Source: Coriobacteriaceae bacterium AM48-5
GTDB taxonomy: Bacteria; Actinomycetota; Coriobacteriia; Coriobacteriales; Coriobacteriaceae
Direction: 5' to 3'
DNA: 27,393 nucleotides
Assembly: GCA_027669525.1 (NCBI GenBank)
Contig: JAQEDJ010000030.1
Coordinates: 1 to 27,393, forward strand
This document shows, piece after piece, positions 6,857 to 16,461 of this stretch. The notes under the pieces are model-generated. The model made no database searches, was not told where the DNA came from, and was given only the letters and a program-made list of their open reading frames with translations. Within the stretch, counting starts at the first letter, position 1. Every line of letters starts with the position of its first letter. The position numbers and the translations under genes were made by a program.

Positions 6857-9537
6857 CTAGTCCTCGAGCAGGTCCTCGATAAAGCCGACACGGTAGTTCT
6901 TGAAGATTACCTCGCCGCCGTCTTGCGTGGCGTCCAGATCGACATCGCCCATGATGCCAAAATCGTGGTCGCCATCCTCGTCAGCAAAGATCTGGTGCAC
7001 GTGCCATACGTGCGCGGTCTTCTCGTCGGACTCGTCGATGGAAAACATCGCGGCGCTGCGGGCATCTCCGTCGGTGAGGATTTCCTCGTGCTGCTCGTGG
7101 TAAGCGTCGAGTGCTTTTTGCCAGCGGATCTCGCTCATGCCCCAGTCGTCGTCGAGCTCGCCCAGGTCGCGAACGTGCTCGCGGGCGGCAAGGGTCACGC
7201 GGCGGAAGAGCGCGTTGCGCACCAACAGCGTGCAGCCGCGGCGGTCCGCCACGACCTCGTCGATGCCCTGCGGCGGCGCAGCATCGAGGGCTGCCGGGTT
7301 GCCGGCGTTCTCCCACTCGTCCACCAGGCTCGAGTCCACCGAGCGCACCACAAAGCCGAGCCACGAGATAATGTCGCGCAGACGCTCGTCGCGCTTCTCG
7401 ATGGGCACGGTGCGGTCGAGCGAACGGTAGGCCTCTGCCAGGTAACGCAGCAAAATGCCCTCGGAGCGGGCGATGCCGAGCTTTTGAATGTAACCCTTAA
7501 AATCGCTCGCGCTTTCCAGCATATCGCGCAGGACGCTTTTGGGAGAGAGCTGGTAGTCGTTTGCCCAGGGCACTTCCTGGCAGTACTTGTCGAAGGCGGC
7601 GTCGAGCAAGTCCTCGAGCGGTTTTTCGTAGGTGACATCCTGGATGCGCTCCAGGCGTTCCTCATATTCGACGCCGTCAGCCTTCATTTCGGCCATCGCG
7701 CGGTCGCGCGCTGCGCGCTCCTGAGCGCGCAGCACCTGCTTGGGATCCTCGAGCGTTGCCTCGACCATCGAGATCAGGTCCATGGTATAGGTCTCGCTCT
7801 CGGGATCGAGCAGCTCCAACGCGGCGAGCAAGAACGGCGAGAGCGGCTGATCGAGCGCGAAGTCCTCGGGCAGATCGACCGTCAGCGCATAGTCGATGTC
7901 CGGCGCGGCGTCAGCCGGGGCGTCGGGTGCGGGCGGCACCTCGGTGCGAACGACGACGCCGGAATCGATGAGCGTGGCGAAGATTTCGTCGGCGCGAACC
8001 TCGAGCTTAGCCTTTTCCTCGGGAGTCTGCAGGCTTGTCTCGATGAGGTCGTGTACGCGGGCACGGGCATCGCCGCCCTGCTCGACCACGCTAATCACCA
8101 TGGAGTGTGTGATGCGAAGGCGCGGCTTGAGCGTCTCGGGCTGCGTCTCGATCAGGCGCTCAAAGGTCTGCTTGTTCCAGGTGACAAAGCCCTCGGGGGC
8201 CTTCTTCTTTTTAATCTTACGGAGCTTCTTGGGGTCGTCGCCCGCCTTGGCCATGAGCTTGGCATTCTCGATCTCGTGCTCGGGTGCTCGGCAATCACCA
8301 TGCCCTCGGTATCGAAGCCCGAGCGGCCGGCGCGACCGGCAATCTGATGAAACTCGCGGGCGCGCAGACGACGCATCTTGTAGCCGTCGAACTTGGTGAG
8401 CGCGGTGAGCACCACGGTATGGATGGGCACGTTGATGCCGACGCCGAGCGTATCGGTGCCGCAGATGACGGGCAACAGGCCCTGTTGTGCCAAGCGCTCG
8501 ACCAGCAGACGATAGCGCGGCAACATGCCAGCATGGTGCACGCCGACGCCGCATCCGAGCAAGCGCTTAAGAATTTTGCCAAAGGCCGTCGAGAAGCTCG
8601 TGCCCTTGGCCGCCTCCTTGATGGCCCCACGCTGCTCCTTGCTGGCAATACCAAAGTTGGCGAGGGATTGCGCCGTCGCAAGTGCGGCGTCCTGGCTAAA
8701 GTGCACGATGTAGAGCGGGGCCTCGCCGCGGCGCATTGCGAGCTCGACCGTGCCCTCGAGGGAGGTCGTCACATAGTCATAACTCAGCGGAACCGGACGC
8801 GGGGCGTCGACAACCAAGTCGCAGGTTGCGCCGGTGTGCTCCTCAAGTGAGGCGGCGATGGCAGTGACATCGCCGAGTGTGGCGCTCATGAGCATGAATT
8901 GCGTGTGAGGCAGGGTGAGCAGCGGCACCTGCCAGGCCCAACCGCGATCGGGGTCGGCAAAGTAGTGGAACTCGTCCATGGCGACGCAGCCAACATCGGC
9001 ATCTTCGCCCTCGCGCAGTGCGTCGTTGGCAAGGATCTCTGCCGTGCAGCAGATGACGGGTGCCTTGGTGTTGATATGCGTGTCGCCGGTGATCATACCG
9101 ACGTTATCGCGGCCGAGCACCTGTACCAGATCGAAGAACTTTTCGCTGACCAGGGCCTTGATAGGGGCCGTGTAATAGCAACGTTTGCCCTGCGCCATGC
9201 CCATAAAGAGCATGCCCAGCGCGACAAGCGACTTGCCCGATCCGGTCGGTGTTCCCAAAATGACGTGATCGCCGGCAGCCAGGTCCATGAGGGCCTCTTC
9301 TTGGTGATCCCACAGCTCGATGCCGCGGTCGCTCGTCCATTCAAAGAAGCGTTCGAAGGCCTGATCGGGCGTGAGCCACGGTTCGGGCTCACTGCCGTCT
9401 TCGGGCTCCCACCAGGTGGGGGAGAGCGCGCCGAGCGAGCCGAACTCGGCCTCGGTTCCCGTGCCGCCCGAGAATGAGCTGGCGGCGCCGGCGCCCGAGA
9501 CGGTGCTGGCGGCGGTATCTGTCGTGGTCTGTGCCAT
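6857..9537 (-). CDS. DUF3516-type superfamily 2 RNA/DNA helicase (frame broken once)
   Basis: The reconstructed protein of about 893 residues is a Ski2/DEAD-like helicase with the C-terminal DUF3516 region typical of Actinobacteria. Walker A GTPTGSGKS is at 95-103, DEFH at 188-191, SAT at 218-220 and motif VI QIAGRAGR at 398-405. A Lys-rich KKLRKIKKKK linker and an acidic, helical C-terminal half follow. The N-terminal 50 residues are low complexity. Frame repair is needed at the GGG run 8282-8284 (one base, giving IAEHPEHEIENAK). A TTG at 9570 would add 11 residues; ATG 9537 is preferred, although its ribosome binding site is weak. It probably unwinds structured RNA or DNA; the partner is unknown. 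Confidence 0.85.
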
Positions 9538-9661
9538 GTGTGGTTGCTTTCTCTCGCGATTGTCCGCCAACTATTATGGCGTAGCGGCGGCGCGGGGTGC
9601 CAGCGCGCGAGAAAATGCAGGAAATGGGCGTTCTGCCCAGCCGTTTGGTGCAGTAGCCAGC

Positions 9662-9782
9662 TAAGTGAGTAGACTTTTTGCGATATCGCGAGCACATGGC
9701 TTTTGCGCAAGGGCTCTACCTGCGGTTTTAGTTTTCGCTATGCGGGCTGTGCTTGGCTATTGCAAAAAAGTCTACTCACTTA
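9662..9782. mobile_element. MITE-like inverted-repeat element
   Basis: A 121-base unit with terminal inverted repeats TAAGTGAGTAGACTTTTTGC (9662-9681) and its complement with one extra base in the homopolymer (9762-9782). Both ends carry TA, as expected of a TA-target insertion, although only one copy is in view. No ORF is supported inside it. It occupies the 311-base gap between the helicase and trmB, which holds nothing else recognisable. Alternatively it is a structured RNA or large hairpin. Confidence 0.45.
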
Positions 9783-9848
9783 GGTTTGAGGGCCGTTCGC
9801 TGGCGCCTATTTGCGCTTGTTTGCCGACGCCGCGACTATCAGAAACCC

Positions 9849-10688
9849 CTAGGACTCCTGCGGCAAGCACTTCTTGCCCTTGCGGGCGCGGTTTCTAAAG
9901 TTCTCGACGGCTTCTTCCATGCCCAGAGGCACATAGGTGAGCTCATCGAGGTTATCGGGCAGGTAGCAGGCAAGACTTTGCTCCTGCATGTGACCCGCCG
10001 TGAGCACATCGTCACTGGGATGTGCGCCGGGTGTGGCGCAAATGCCATAGACGACGGCACCCATCTCGCGCGTGCGGCGCTCGTATTCGGTCTCGGGGTG
10101 CTCGGGATGGTCGCGGCGGACGTCGTCGCTTACCCAAAGCGTGTCGTAGCCTGCCGCAGCAAACTGCCCCAAGGCGTAGTCGCGCAATGGCTTACTGTCG
10201 GTTCGCAGTGTGACGGTGGCACCGGCTGAAAAGAGCGGACGGTACAGCATTAGGTGGTCGACATGGACGAGTCGCTTTTTGGCGTACTTGGCCTTGGGCT
10301 GCGGCGTGGGAAAGTTGATGGTGATGGCATCGAGCTCGCCTGCGGCAAATAGCTGCGGCAGCGATGCGGCACCTCGGGGCAGGACGAGTGCGTTGGACGG
10401 CCCCTGCTCGCAGATTTTCTGTGCGGCATAGGCGATGCAGATGGGCTCCTGGTCCATGCCGATAAAGAGCGTGTTTGGCTCGTGGGCCGCGCGCTCTACA
10501 AGGTACGTTCCCTTGCCACAGCCAAGATCCAGGTGAAGGTGCTCGAAAGGCTTGCTGCCAGCCGGCGCGCAGGCTTTGCGCCAATCTCCGGCATAGGCCT
10601 CGGGGTTCGTCTCAATCGCATCGGCATAGCGCTCCAGGCGCTCCTCGAGCACAAAGTTCTTAGGCGTGCGAACGTGGACTGCTCCCAT
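9849..10688 (-). CDS. trmB: tRNA (guanine-N7-)-methyltransferase
   Basis: A 279-residue SAM-dependent methyltransferase of the TrmB family, which makes m7G46 in the tRNA variable loop. The SAM-binding DLGCGKG is at 54-60; FIGMDQE forms motif II, and ITINFPTPQPK with KKRLVH sits where the family has NFSDPWPK..K/RHxKRR. The replacement of DPWP by PTPQP is unusual. It carries about 60 more residues than the E. coli-type core, mainly at the C-terminus (GMEEAVENFRNRARKGKK). ATG is preceded by AAGGAG. It lies 118 bases downstream of another methyltransferase on the same strand and may share its transcript. Confidence 0.9.
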   Translation of the reverse strand: MGAVHVRTPKNFVLEERLERYADAIETNPEAYAGDWRKACAPAGSKPFEHLHLDLGCGKGTYLVERAAHEPNTLFIGMDQEPICIAYAAQKICEQGPSNALVLPRGAASLPQLFAAGELDAITINFPTPQPKAKYAKKRLVHVDHLMLYRPLFSAGATVTLRTDSKPLRDYALGQFAAAGYDTLWVSDDVRRDHPEHPETEYERRTREMGAVVYGICATPGAHPSDDVLTAGHMQEQSLACYLPDNLDELTYVPLGMEEAVENFRNRARKGKKCLPQES

Positions 10689-10806
10689 GAGGCTCCTTAG
10701 TCATAAGTATGGAACGCATAGCTGCGCATTCCGTCAATGGGTTGAAAAAGGGTGGGCATAGTTTGCTCGAAAGATACGGTGCGGCTCGGCGGCGAGTCGT
10801 CGATGC

Positions 10807-11679
10807 CTACAGACGCTTGAGGATCACATAGCGATTGAGCTCGCCGCTGCGACCGTCGGCATGGAAGCGCTCAAGCTCGCGCACGGGGACCTCGCCACTC
10901 TTGTAGAACGTACGGACGCCGCGCACCAGGTCGGTGATCTGCTGATCGTCAAAGTGATGGCAATAGCGGTAGGCGTGGCGGTCGTTTTGCCAGCCAATGA
11001 GGTGGTCGCCGGCTTCAAACTGCGCGGAATCGTAACCCTCAAACGGTGGGGTGAGCTCGGCGCGGGCTTCGGCTCGAACGGCCTTTCGCGCCATACGCTC
11101 GTCGTTCATAAACTCCCAAAAGCTGATGGCGATGATGCCGCCCGGGCGCGTCTGGCGCACCAGGGCGTCGAGCACGCGCACGCGATACTCGCACGACGGC
11201 ACGTGGTGCATAAAGCCAAAGCAGACCGAGATGTCAGCGAGCGGGGCGTCGAAAAGCACGTCAGGTGTCTCGGCGGGGTTGAGCTTCATGAGGGCATCGA
11301 GCACATCGAGTTCCTGGAAGTGCAGGTTGGGAATGCGCAGGGCGTGTCCGTGGGCATCGATGGCCAGGTCTTGGCACGAGTCGACACCATAGAACTCAAA
11401 CGGGCAGCTGGCATCTGCCGAGGGGTTTGCGCCGTCGACGCCCTTGGCGGCAAGTGCCCCGCCGGCGGCAAAGTTCTCGAATCGCATATTGCCGCAGGCA
11501 AGGTCGAAGACGCGGACGGGATGCTCGATCGTGGCCACATCGAGCTGCTCGAGCGCGATATCCATGGTGCGCACCCAGCCGGGCCACGGGGCCTGGCGCG
11601 TATCGGAGAAGGAGGCGGAGTGCTCGCGATAGAACGTATTGTTGAGCTGGATGAGCGATGAGGCGAAATCGCGGTTCAC
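10807..11679 (-). CDS. Trm9/ALKBH8-like SAM-dependent methyltransferase
   Basis: A class I methyltransferase of about 290 residues. The N-terminal FYREHSASFSDTRQAPWPGW corresponds to the signature of the eukaryotic tRNA wobble-uridine methyltransferases Trm9/ALKBH8 (FSxTRxxPWP). SAM motif I DLACGN is at 59-64, followed by YGVDSC, ISVCFGFMHHV and TRPGGIIAISFWEF, which match the Trm9 order including its VHH segment. I chose GTG 11679 because GGAGG lies upstream and because the alternative ATG at 11727 overlaps the predicted -10 box. Role by homology: methylation of carboxymethylated wobble uridine. Elp3, which makes cm5U in Elongator, is 2 kb away on the other strand, supporting this. Confidence 0.75.
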   Translation of the reverse strand: MNRDFASSLIQLNNTFYREHSASFSDTRQAPWPGWVRTMDIALEQLDVATIEHPVRVFDLACGNMRFENFAAGGALAAKGVDGANPSADASCPFEFYGVDSCQDLAIDAHGHALRIPNLHFQELDVLDALMKLNPAETPDVLFDAPLADISVCFGFMHHVPSCEYRVRVLDALVRQTRPGGIIAISFWEFMNDERMARKAVRAEARAELTPPFEGYDSAQFEAGDHLIGWQNDRHAYRYCHHFDDQQITDLVRGVRTFYKSGEVPVRELERFHADGRSGELNRYVILKRL

Positions 11680-11725
11680 GGCGCGGAACTCCCTCCATTG
11701 GCGGTGTGGAATAAACAGTACGACC

Positions 11726-11755
11726 ATACTACCGTTAACGCCGCAACGGGGACAA
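11726..11755 (-). promoter_or_regulatory. Putative promoter of the Trm9-like gene
   Basis: On the minus strand TTGTCC (11755-11750) and TAGTAT (11731-11726) are 18 bases apart, placing transcription start near 11719, about 40 bases before GTG 11679. The rest of the divergent region 11756-11946 holds no gene that I can support. Confidence 0.4.
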
Positions 11756-11946
11756 CCAAGCTACGGGTCATTGCTTTGTTTGGACACATTTCCGCAGCTC
11801 ATATGCACCCGCAACCGCCGGTTGTCAAAAATCTCACTAGAATAGGTGGCATGCTTTTGGCGGTGGCGGATAGATTTTTAACTGTGCAAGGCGCCTTAAG
11901 AACAAAAACGGTCCGGCGGCACGGCTGGCATCACATAGGAGGAACC

Positions 11947-12659
11947 ATGAATGTAGAAACTGCGCAGCGGCTCGCCGACCTTCGTCGCAGCAAGGGTTTT
12001 AGTCAAGAAGGGCTGGCGCGAAAGCTAGGCCTGTCGCGCCAGGCGGTCAGTAAATGGGAGCGCGCGGAGAGCTCGCCCGATACCGAGAACCTGATCTCGC
12101 TCGCCAAGCTCTATGGCGTGAGCCTGGACGAGCTGCTCAATCCGAGCGATGAGATCGAGGACGATATCGAGTTTGAGAACGAGGACCGCGCCCGTCAGCG
12201 CGAGGCCGAGGCAGCGGAGCGCGCCCGTACCCATGAGGCAGCGGCACGTGCTACCGAGGCGGCAACACAGGCGAGTGATGCCGCCGCCAAGGCGGCGCAA
12301 GCGGCAAGCTGGAGCGCGCAGGCCGCCAATGCCGCTACGGCGCAGGTGACGAGTGGCGGCGCAGCTGGCTCGACTCCGGTGAAAGGTCCGTTCCAGTCGT
12401 TTCCGTATTGGGCCGTGTGCTGGCTGCTGTTCTTTTTGCTGATGTTCCTGTTTGGTGGCTCCTTTGCCGCGCTGATCTTCTTTACAATCCCCATCTATCA
12501 CTGGGTGGCGCGTGCGCTCGATGGCGATTGGGCACGCGGGGATATTCAGGATGGTCGGCGCCGGAGGCGGCTAAGGCTCAGGATGTTTCCGCTGCGGTTG
12601 ATACTGACGTGGCTTCCTCGACTGCCGCTGAGCCGAGCGCCAAAGAAGGTGATGAATGA
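11947..12659 (+). CDS. Membrane-tethered XRE-family transcriptional regulator (frame broken once)
   Basis: The reconstructed 237-residue protein has an N-terminal Cro/C1-type HTH (about residues 7-61, FSQEGLARKLGLSRQAVSKWERAE split over helices 2-3). An Ala/Glu-rich helical linker (80-145), one or two hydrophobic segments (about 153-188) and a short cytoplasmic tail follow. This is a DNA-binding protein anchored in the membrane. ATG has AGGAGG upstream. Adding one base near 12553 gives DIQDGSAPEAAKAQ and a stop at 12657-12659 that overlaps the next ATG as ATGA, which supports the repair and indicates translational coupling with the DUF4097 protein. Confidence 0.82.
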
Positions 12660-13553
12660 TGAAGCTCTCGCATGAGTCCAAGGTCCGCCTGGGCGTCGGT
12701 ATCGGAGCGTTCGTGCTCATCATCGGGCTTATCTTTGGCACTTCGCGGATATTGTTTCATTTTGATGGCCCGTGGGATCTCGGCGATATTGCATCCGGTT
12801 TGTCCGGTATGGACGATGTGGTTGACGGGGACGATTCTTTGGATGGCGGTAACTATTCCGCTCAGTCTCGGCAGCTTTCGAGCGAAACGTTTGATGCCGA
12901 CTCATTCCAGTCCCTTGACCTGGATGTGACATCGGGTGAGGTTGAGATCAAGTGCGTTTCCGGCGGGCAGGTGCGTGTCATCGAGAGCGGTCGTGTTGCA
13001 AAGGGGGTAGCTACCTACGATGCTGCCACTCAGAATCTGGCCGAGGTCAAGGGTTCTACACTCACGATTAGCCAGTTCGACTGCGATGACGAGCGCGCTA
13101 TCGATCGTTCGGTCACCATCGAGCTGCCGCGGGATGTTGCGGATAACCTGGTCGGCATACGGCGAGGGTGGGGTCGGGAGAACTGACGGTCGCGGACATT
13201 GCATGTCACGACTTCGAATTGACGTTGGACTCGGGAGACGTTGAGTTTGCGGGCACCGTAACCGACACCTTGGATGCCGAGGTCGGTTCGGGCGATGTGG
13301 CGTTCGAGCTCTACCAGCCCCCGCGAAGTCGATGGACGTAAGCGTGGGCTCGGGCGATGTGGAGATATCGGTTCCGAACTCTACGGGCTTTAAGGCGAGC
13401 CTCACCGTGGGCAGCGGTGACTTTGAGAGCGATTTCCTTCCGCTTGGCTACGATGGCGAGACCATATTGAATGCTGAATTCGACAACGGTGACAAGTCTG
13501 CAACGTATCGTTTTAAGGTCGGTTCGGGCGACATGTCGTTCGAATCGGTGTGA
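12656..13553 (+). CDS. DUF4097-family membrane-anchored beta-repeat protein (frame broken twice)
   Basis: The reconstructed protein of about 299 residues has an N-terminal transmembrane segment (about 11-31) and an extracytoplasmic domain of repeated SGDVE/GSGD-containing beta strands (TSGEVEI, DSGDVEF, GSGDVAF, GSGDVEI, GSGDFES, GSGDMSF). This is typical of DUF4097 putative adhesin/beta-solenoid domains. Frame repair is needed near 13160 (GV or RV before GSGELTVAD) and at the C-run 13319-13323 (PPAKSMDVS). It overlaps the XRE regulator by four bases, so it is likely the sensory or inhibitory partner of that membrane-bound regulator. What is sensed is unknown. Confidence 0.78.
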
Positions 13554-13600
13554 CATGCGGTTTTCGGAGATCGGTGCATATAGGCATGCTCTTTGATGGA

Positions 13601-13636
13601 GGCGCCGGGGCCGTGACTGGCTCCGGCGCCTTTGCC
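13601..13636 (+). terminator. Hairpin terminator after the XRE-DUF4097 pair
   Basis: GGCGCCGGGGCC (13601-13612) pairs with GGCTCCGGCGCC (13619-13630) with a single G-T wobble, followed by TTTGCCTTT. It lies 47 bases after the DUF4097 stop and just before elp3. Confidence 0.75.
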
Positions 13637-13650
13637 TTTACAATGGGGGC

Positions 13651-15556
13651 ATGGAACAGATTATTTTGAACATACTCGAGGCTCTGCGTCGCGGTGAGAC
13701 CGTGGACGACAAGGCGCTCGTCAAACTGATACATGCCGAGCGCGCCGTGAGGGTGCCGACAAACGAGATCTGGCCAAGCGCCGTCTGCTGCCGTTCTACC
13801 AGCGGGTTAAACGTGAGAAGCCGGCTCGTTGGGCTGGATGGAATGTCGATGCCGAGCTGGAGCGTCAGCTGCTGCAGGTGCTGCGCATGAAGCCGCGCCG
13901 CACGGCTTCGGGCGTGGCGACCATTACCGTCATCACCAAGCCGTGGCCCTGTTCGGGCGATTGCCTGTTTTGCCCCAACGATCTGCGCATGTCCAAAAGC
14001 TATCTGCATGCCGAGCCGGCATGCGCCCGTGCGGAGCAAAACTGCTTTGACCCGTATTTGCAGGTGAGCGCTCGCCTGACCGCACTTTCGCAGATGGGGC
14101 ATGCGACCGACAAGATCGAGCTTATCGTGCTCGGTGGCACCTGGAGCGACTATCCGCAAGGGTATCAGACGTGGTTTATGTCCGAGCTTTTCCGTGCGCT
14201 CAATGACGATGCCGTCGCCGGCGTGGCGGCAAACCCCATGTTGGCGCGTCCGGGCATCAGCCGTGCCGAGGCGGGGCGCCTGCTCGATGACGCTCCCGCC
14301 GATGCCCTGCCGCCGGTGGTAACAGAGCGCCGCGAGTGCTATCGGGCTGCCGGCATTGCGACAGACGAGGCCAAGCTCGCTGCCGGCGTTGCCGACGAGC
14401 AGGAGCGTGTGGATGCTGCCGTGGGCGGCTATAACCGCGCGGTGCGTCGTCTGTACGGCCCCGGTACGCCGTGGGGCGAGGTCACCGAGTGGCAGACGGC
14501 AACGATGGAGGAGCTCGAGCGTCAGCAGCGCATCAACGAGACGGCGAAGCATCGCGTGGTGGGACTCGTTATCGAGACGCGCCCCGATACCGTAACGCCG
14601 CAGGCGCTTACGCTCATCCGCCGTCTGGGCTGCACCAAGATACAGATGGGCATCCAAAGCCTTGACCAGCATCTACTCGATATCAACGAGCGTCGCATTT
14701 CGGTGGCGCAGATTGAGCGGGCGTTTTCGCTTGCGCGCCTGTTTGGCTTTAAGATCCATGCGCATTTTATGCTCAACTTGCTGGGCGCCACACCCGAGGG
14801 GGACAAGCGCGACTACGAGCGCTTTATGACCGAGGGGGCCTTTATGCCCGACGAGGTCAAAGTCTACCCGTGTGCGCTCATCGAGGGCTCGCGCCTGGTG
14901 GGCTGCTACGAGCGCGGCGAGTGGCGCCCCTATACCGAGGAAGAACTGCTCGATGTGTTGGCCGATGACATCGTGGTGACGCCGGCATTCTGCCGCATCA
15001 GCCGCATGATTCGCGACTTTAGTTCCGATGACATCATGGTGGGCAACAAGAAGCCCAACCTGCGTCAGCTCGTCGAGAACCGCCTGGCTGCTCGGGGTGA
15101 CGGTGCGACGGTGCGTGAGATTCGCTATCGCGAGATCAGCACGGCGGGTGCCGACTTGGATGAGCTATCTCTTGATGAGGAAGTAGCGTACGAGACGCCG
15201 GTGACTTACGAGCGCTTTTTGCAGTGGGTGACGCCGCGGGGCAAGATCGCGGGCTTTTTGCGGTTGTCGCTGCCCGATCGCGCTTTTGTTGCCGCACATG
15301 CGGACGAGCTGCCGACGATGCCGGACGAGGCGATGATTCGTGAGGTGCACGTTTATGGTATGGCGGCACGTGTGGGCGATCAGGCCAGGCAGCGCAGCAC
15401 CATGGATTGGGACGTTTGCTCGTGGAGCGTGCGTGCCAGATAGCTCGGGACGCTGGCTATACGTACATCAACGTGATCAGCGCGATCGGTACGCGCGAGT
15501 ACTATCGCCATCTTGGATTTTATGACCATGGCCTTTATCTGCAAAAGGAGCTCTAG
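13651..15556 (+). CDS. elp3: Elp3-type radical SAM/GNAT tRNA-modifying enzyme (frame broken twice)
   Basis: The reconstructed protein is about 635 residues. The radical-SAM cluster motif is C101-SGD-C105-LF-C108, followed by the Elp3-specific KSYL..EPA..RA..N.FDPY.Q and DKIELIVLGGTWSDYP. RPDTVTPQAL and QMGIQSLD follow, and the C-terminal GNAT domain has AQHHGLGRLLVERA and GTREYYRHLGFY. Eukaryotic Elp3 forms cm5U34 in tRNA from acetyl-CoA; bacterial Elp3 is monomeric and its in vivo product is poorly known. Frame repair by one base each is needed at the GGG run 13750-13752 and near 15387 (ARAAQHH). ATG 13651 follows a GGGGG stretch. The stop TAG abuts the next ATG. Confidence 0.85.
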
Positions 15557-16434
15557 ATGAACAAGCCGAGTGTTTCTGCCGGCGTCGTTGCCGGCGTTGC
15601 TCTGGGAGCCGCGGCGCTTGGTGCGGCCGCTGTCGCTGTTCGTGCTGCCTGTCTGCAGGTCGCGAGGACCCGCAATGGGCTGGCACGTGTGAAGCGCGTG
15701 CACGATGAGGGCGGCGACGAAGTTCGTGTATTGGTGCAAGGCGGCGTCTACCAAAGCGCGAGTTACGTTGGCGAGCGCTGGGCGGAGCCCGTCTTTGCGT
15801 ACTATCGCGCGTTTGACGACGTGTTTGAGGCCGAGGATGCGATGCGCGACGCTTATGGTCACGGTATCAACCGTATGCTTATGCTAGGTGGCGGCGGGTT
15901 TGCCTATCCCAAATTTGCGCTGATGTCGCACAAGGTCCTGCGCATGGACGTCATCGAGTATGACGGAGAGATAACGCGCTTGGCGCGCCGTTGGTTCTAT
16001 CTGGATGAACTGGAGCACGCGGTGGGCGATCGCCTGCGGGTGATTACCGCTGAGGCTCGCTCGTATCTGGGTGTGACGAGCGTGGGCCATCGTCGCTATG
16101 ACGTGGTCGTGAGCGATTGCTTTGGCGGTGCCGAGCCCGTGCGCGAGCTGGCGACCGTTGAGGCGCTGCGCCTGGTGCGGGCAGCCTGAACCCCGGGGGT
16201 ATCTACGTGGCCAATATCGTGAGCGCAAACGAGGGGAGCGATGTGACGTTCCTTCGCGACTGCGCTGCCACGGCACTCGAGGTATTCGTCCACGCCTGGG
16301 TGGTCCCATGTGGCGATGCGAAGTTCAGCGGCGAGGAAAACTACCTGCTCATCGCCAGCGACGGCGACTACGCCTTTGCCGAAGCCGTGCCCTTCGACAC
16401 CGACTTCCTCGGCACCGTCCTTCACGACAAGTAA
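15557..16434 (+). CDS. Spermidine synthase-like methyltransferase-fold protein, membrane-anchored (frame broken once)
   Basis: The reconstructed 292-residue protein has an N-terminal Ala/Gly/Val-rich membrane segment (about 8-32) and a spermidine-synthase/Rossmann domain: MLMLGGGGF (108-115), VIEYD (132-136), RYDVVVSDCFGG and, after repair, LNPGGIYVANI. Frame repair is one C near 16185. It starts directly at the base after the elp3 stop, with AAAGGAG inside the elp3 end, so the two are co-transcribed. Such anchored SpeE-like proteins are common in actinobacteria, and true polyamine synthesis is unproven. Substrate residues for putrescine are not clearly identifiable. Confidence 0.75.
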
Positions 16435-16461
16435 GTCTCCCCGTCCCAAAAAGGACTGGTC

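Noticed and set aside
6791..8347. Open frame of 518 codons on the plus strand opposite the DUF3516 helicase
   Set aside because: It is the antisense of a clearly conserved helicase, has no family resemblance, and reflects high-GC codon bias.
10861..11661. Plus-strand open frame of 266 codons opposite the Trm9-like gene
   Set aside because: Antisense shadow; the minus-strand protein has clear motifs.
12902..13405. Minus-strand open frame across the DUF4097 gene
   Set aside because: It covers a region where the true gene is frame-broken; the repaired plus-strand protein keeps repeated GSGD motifs.
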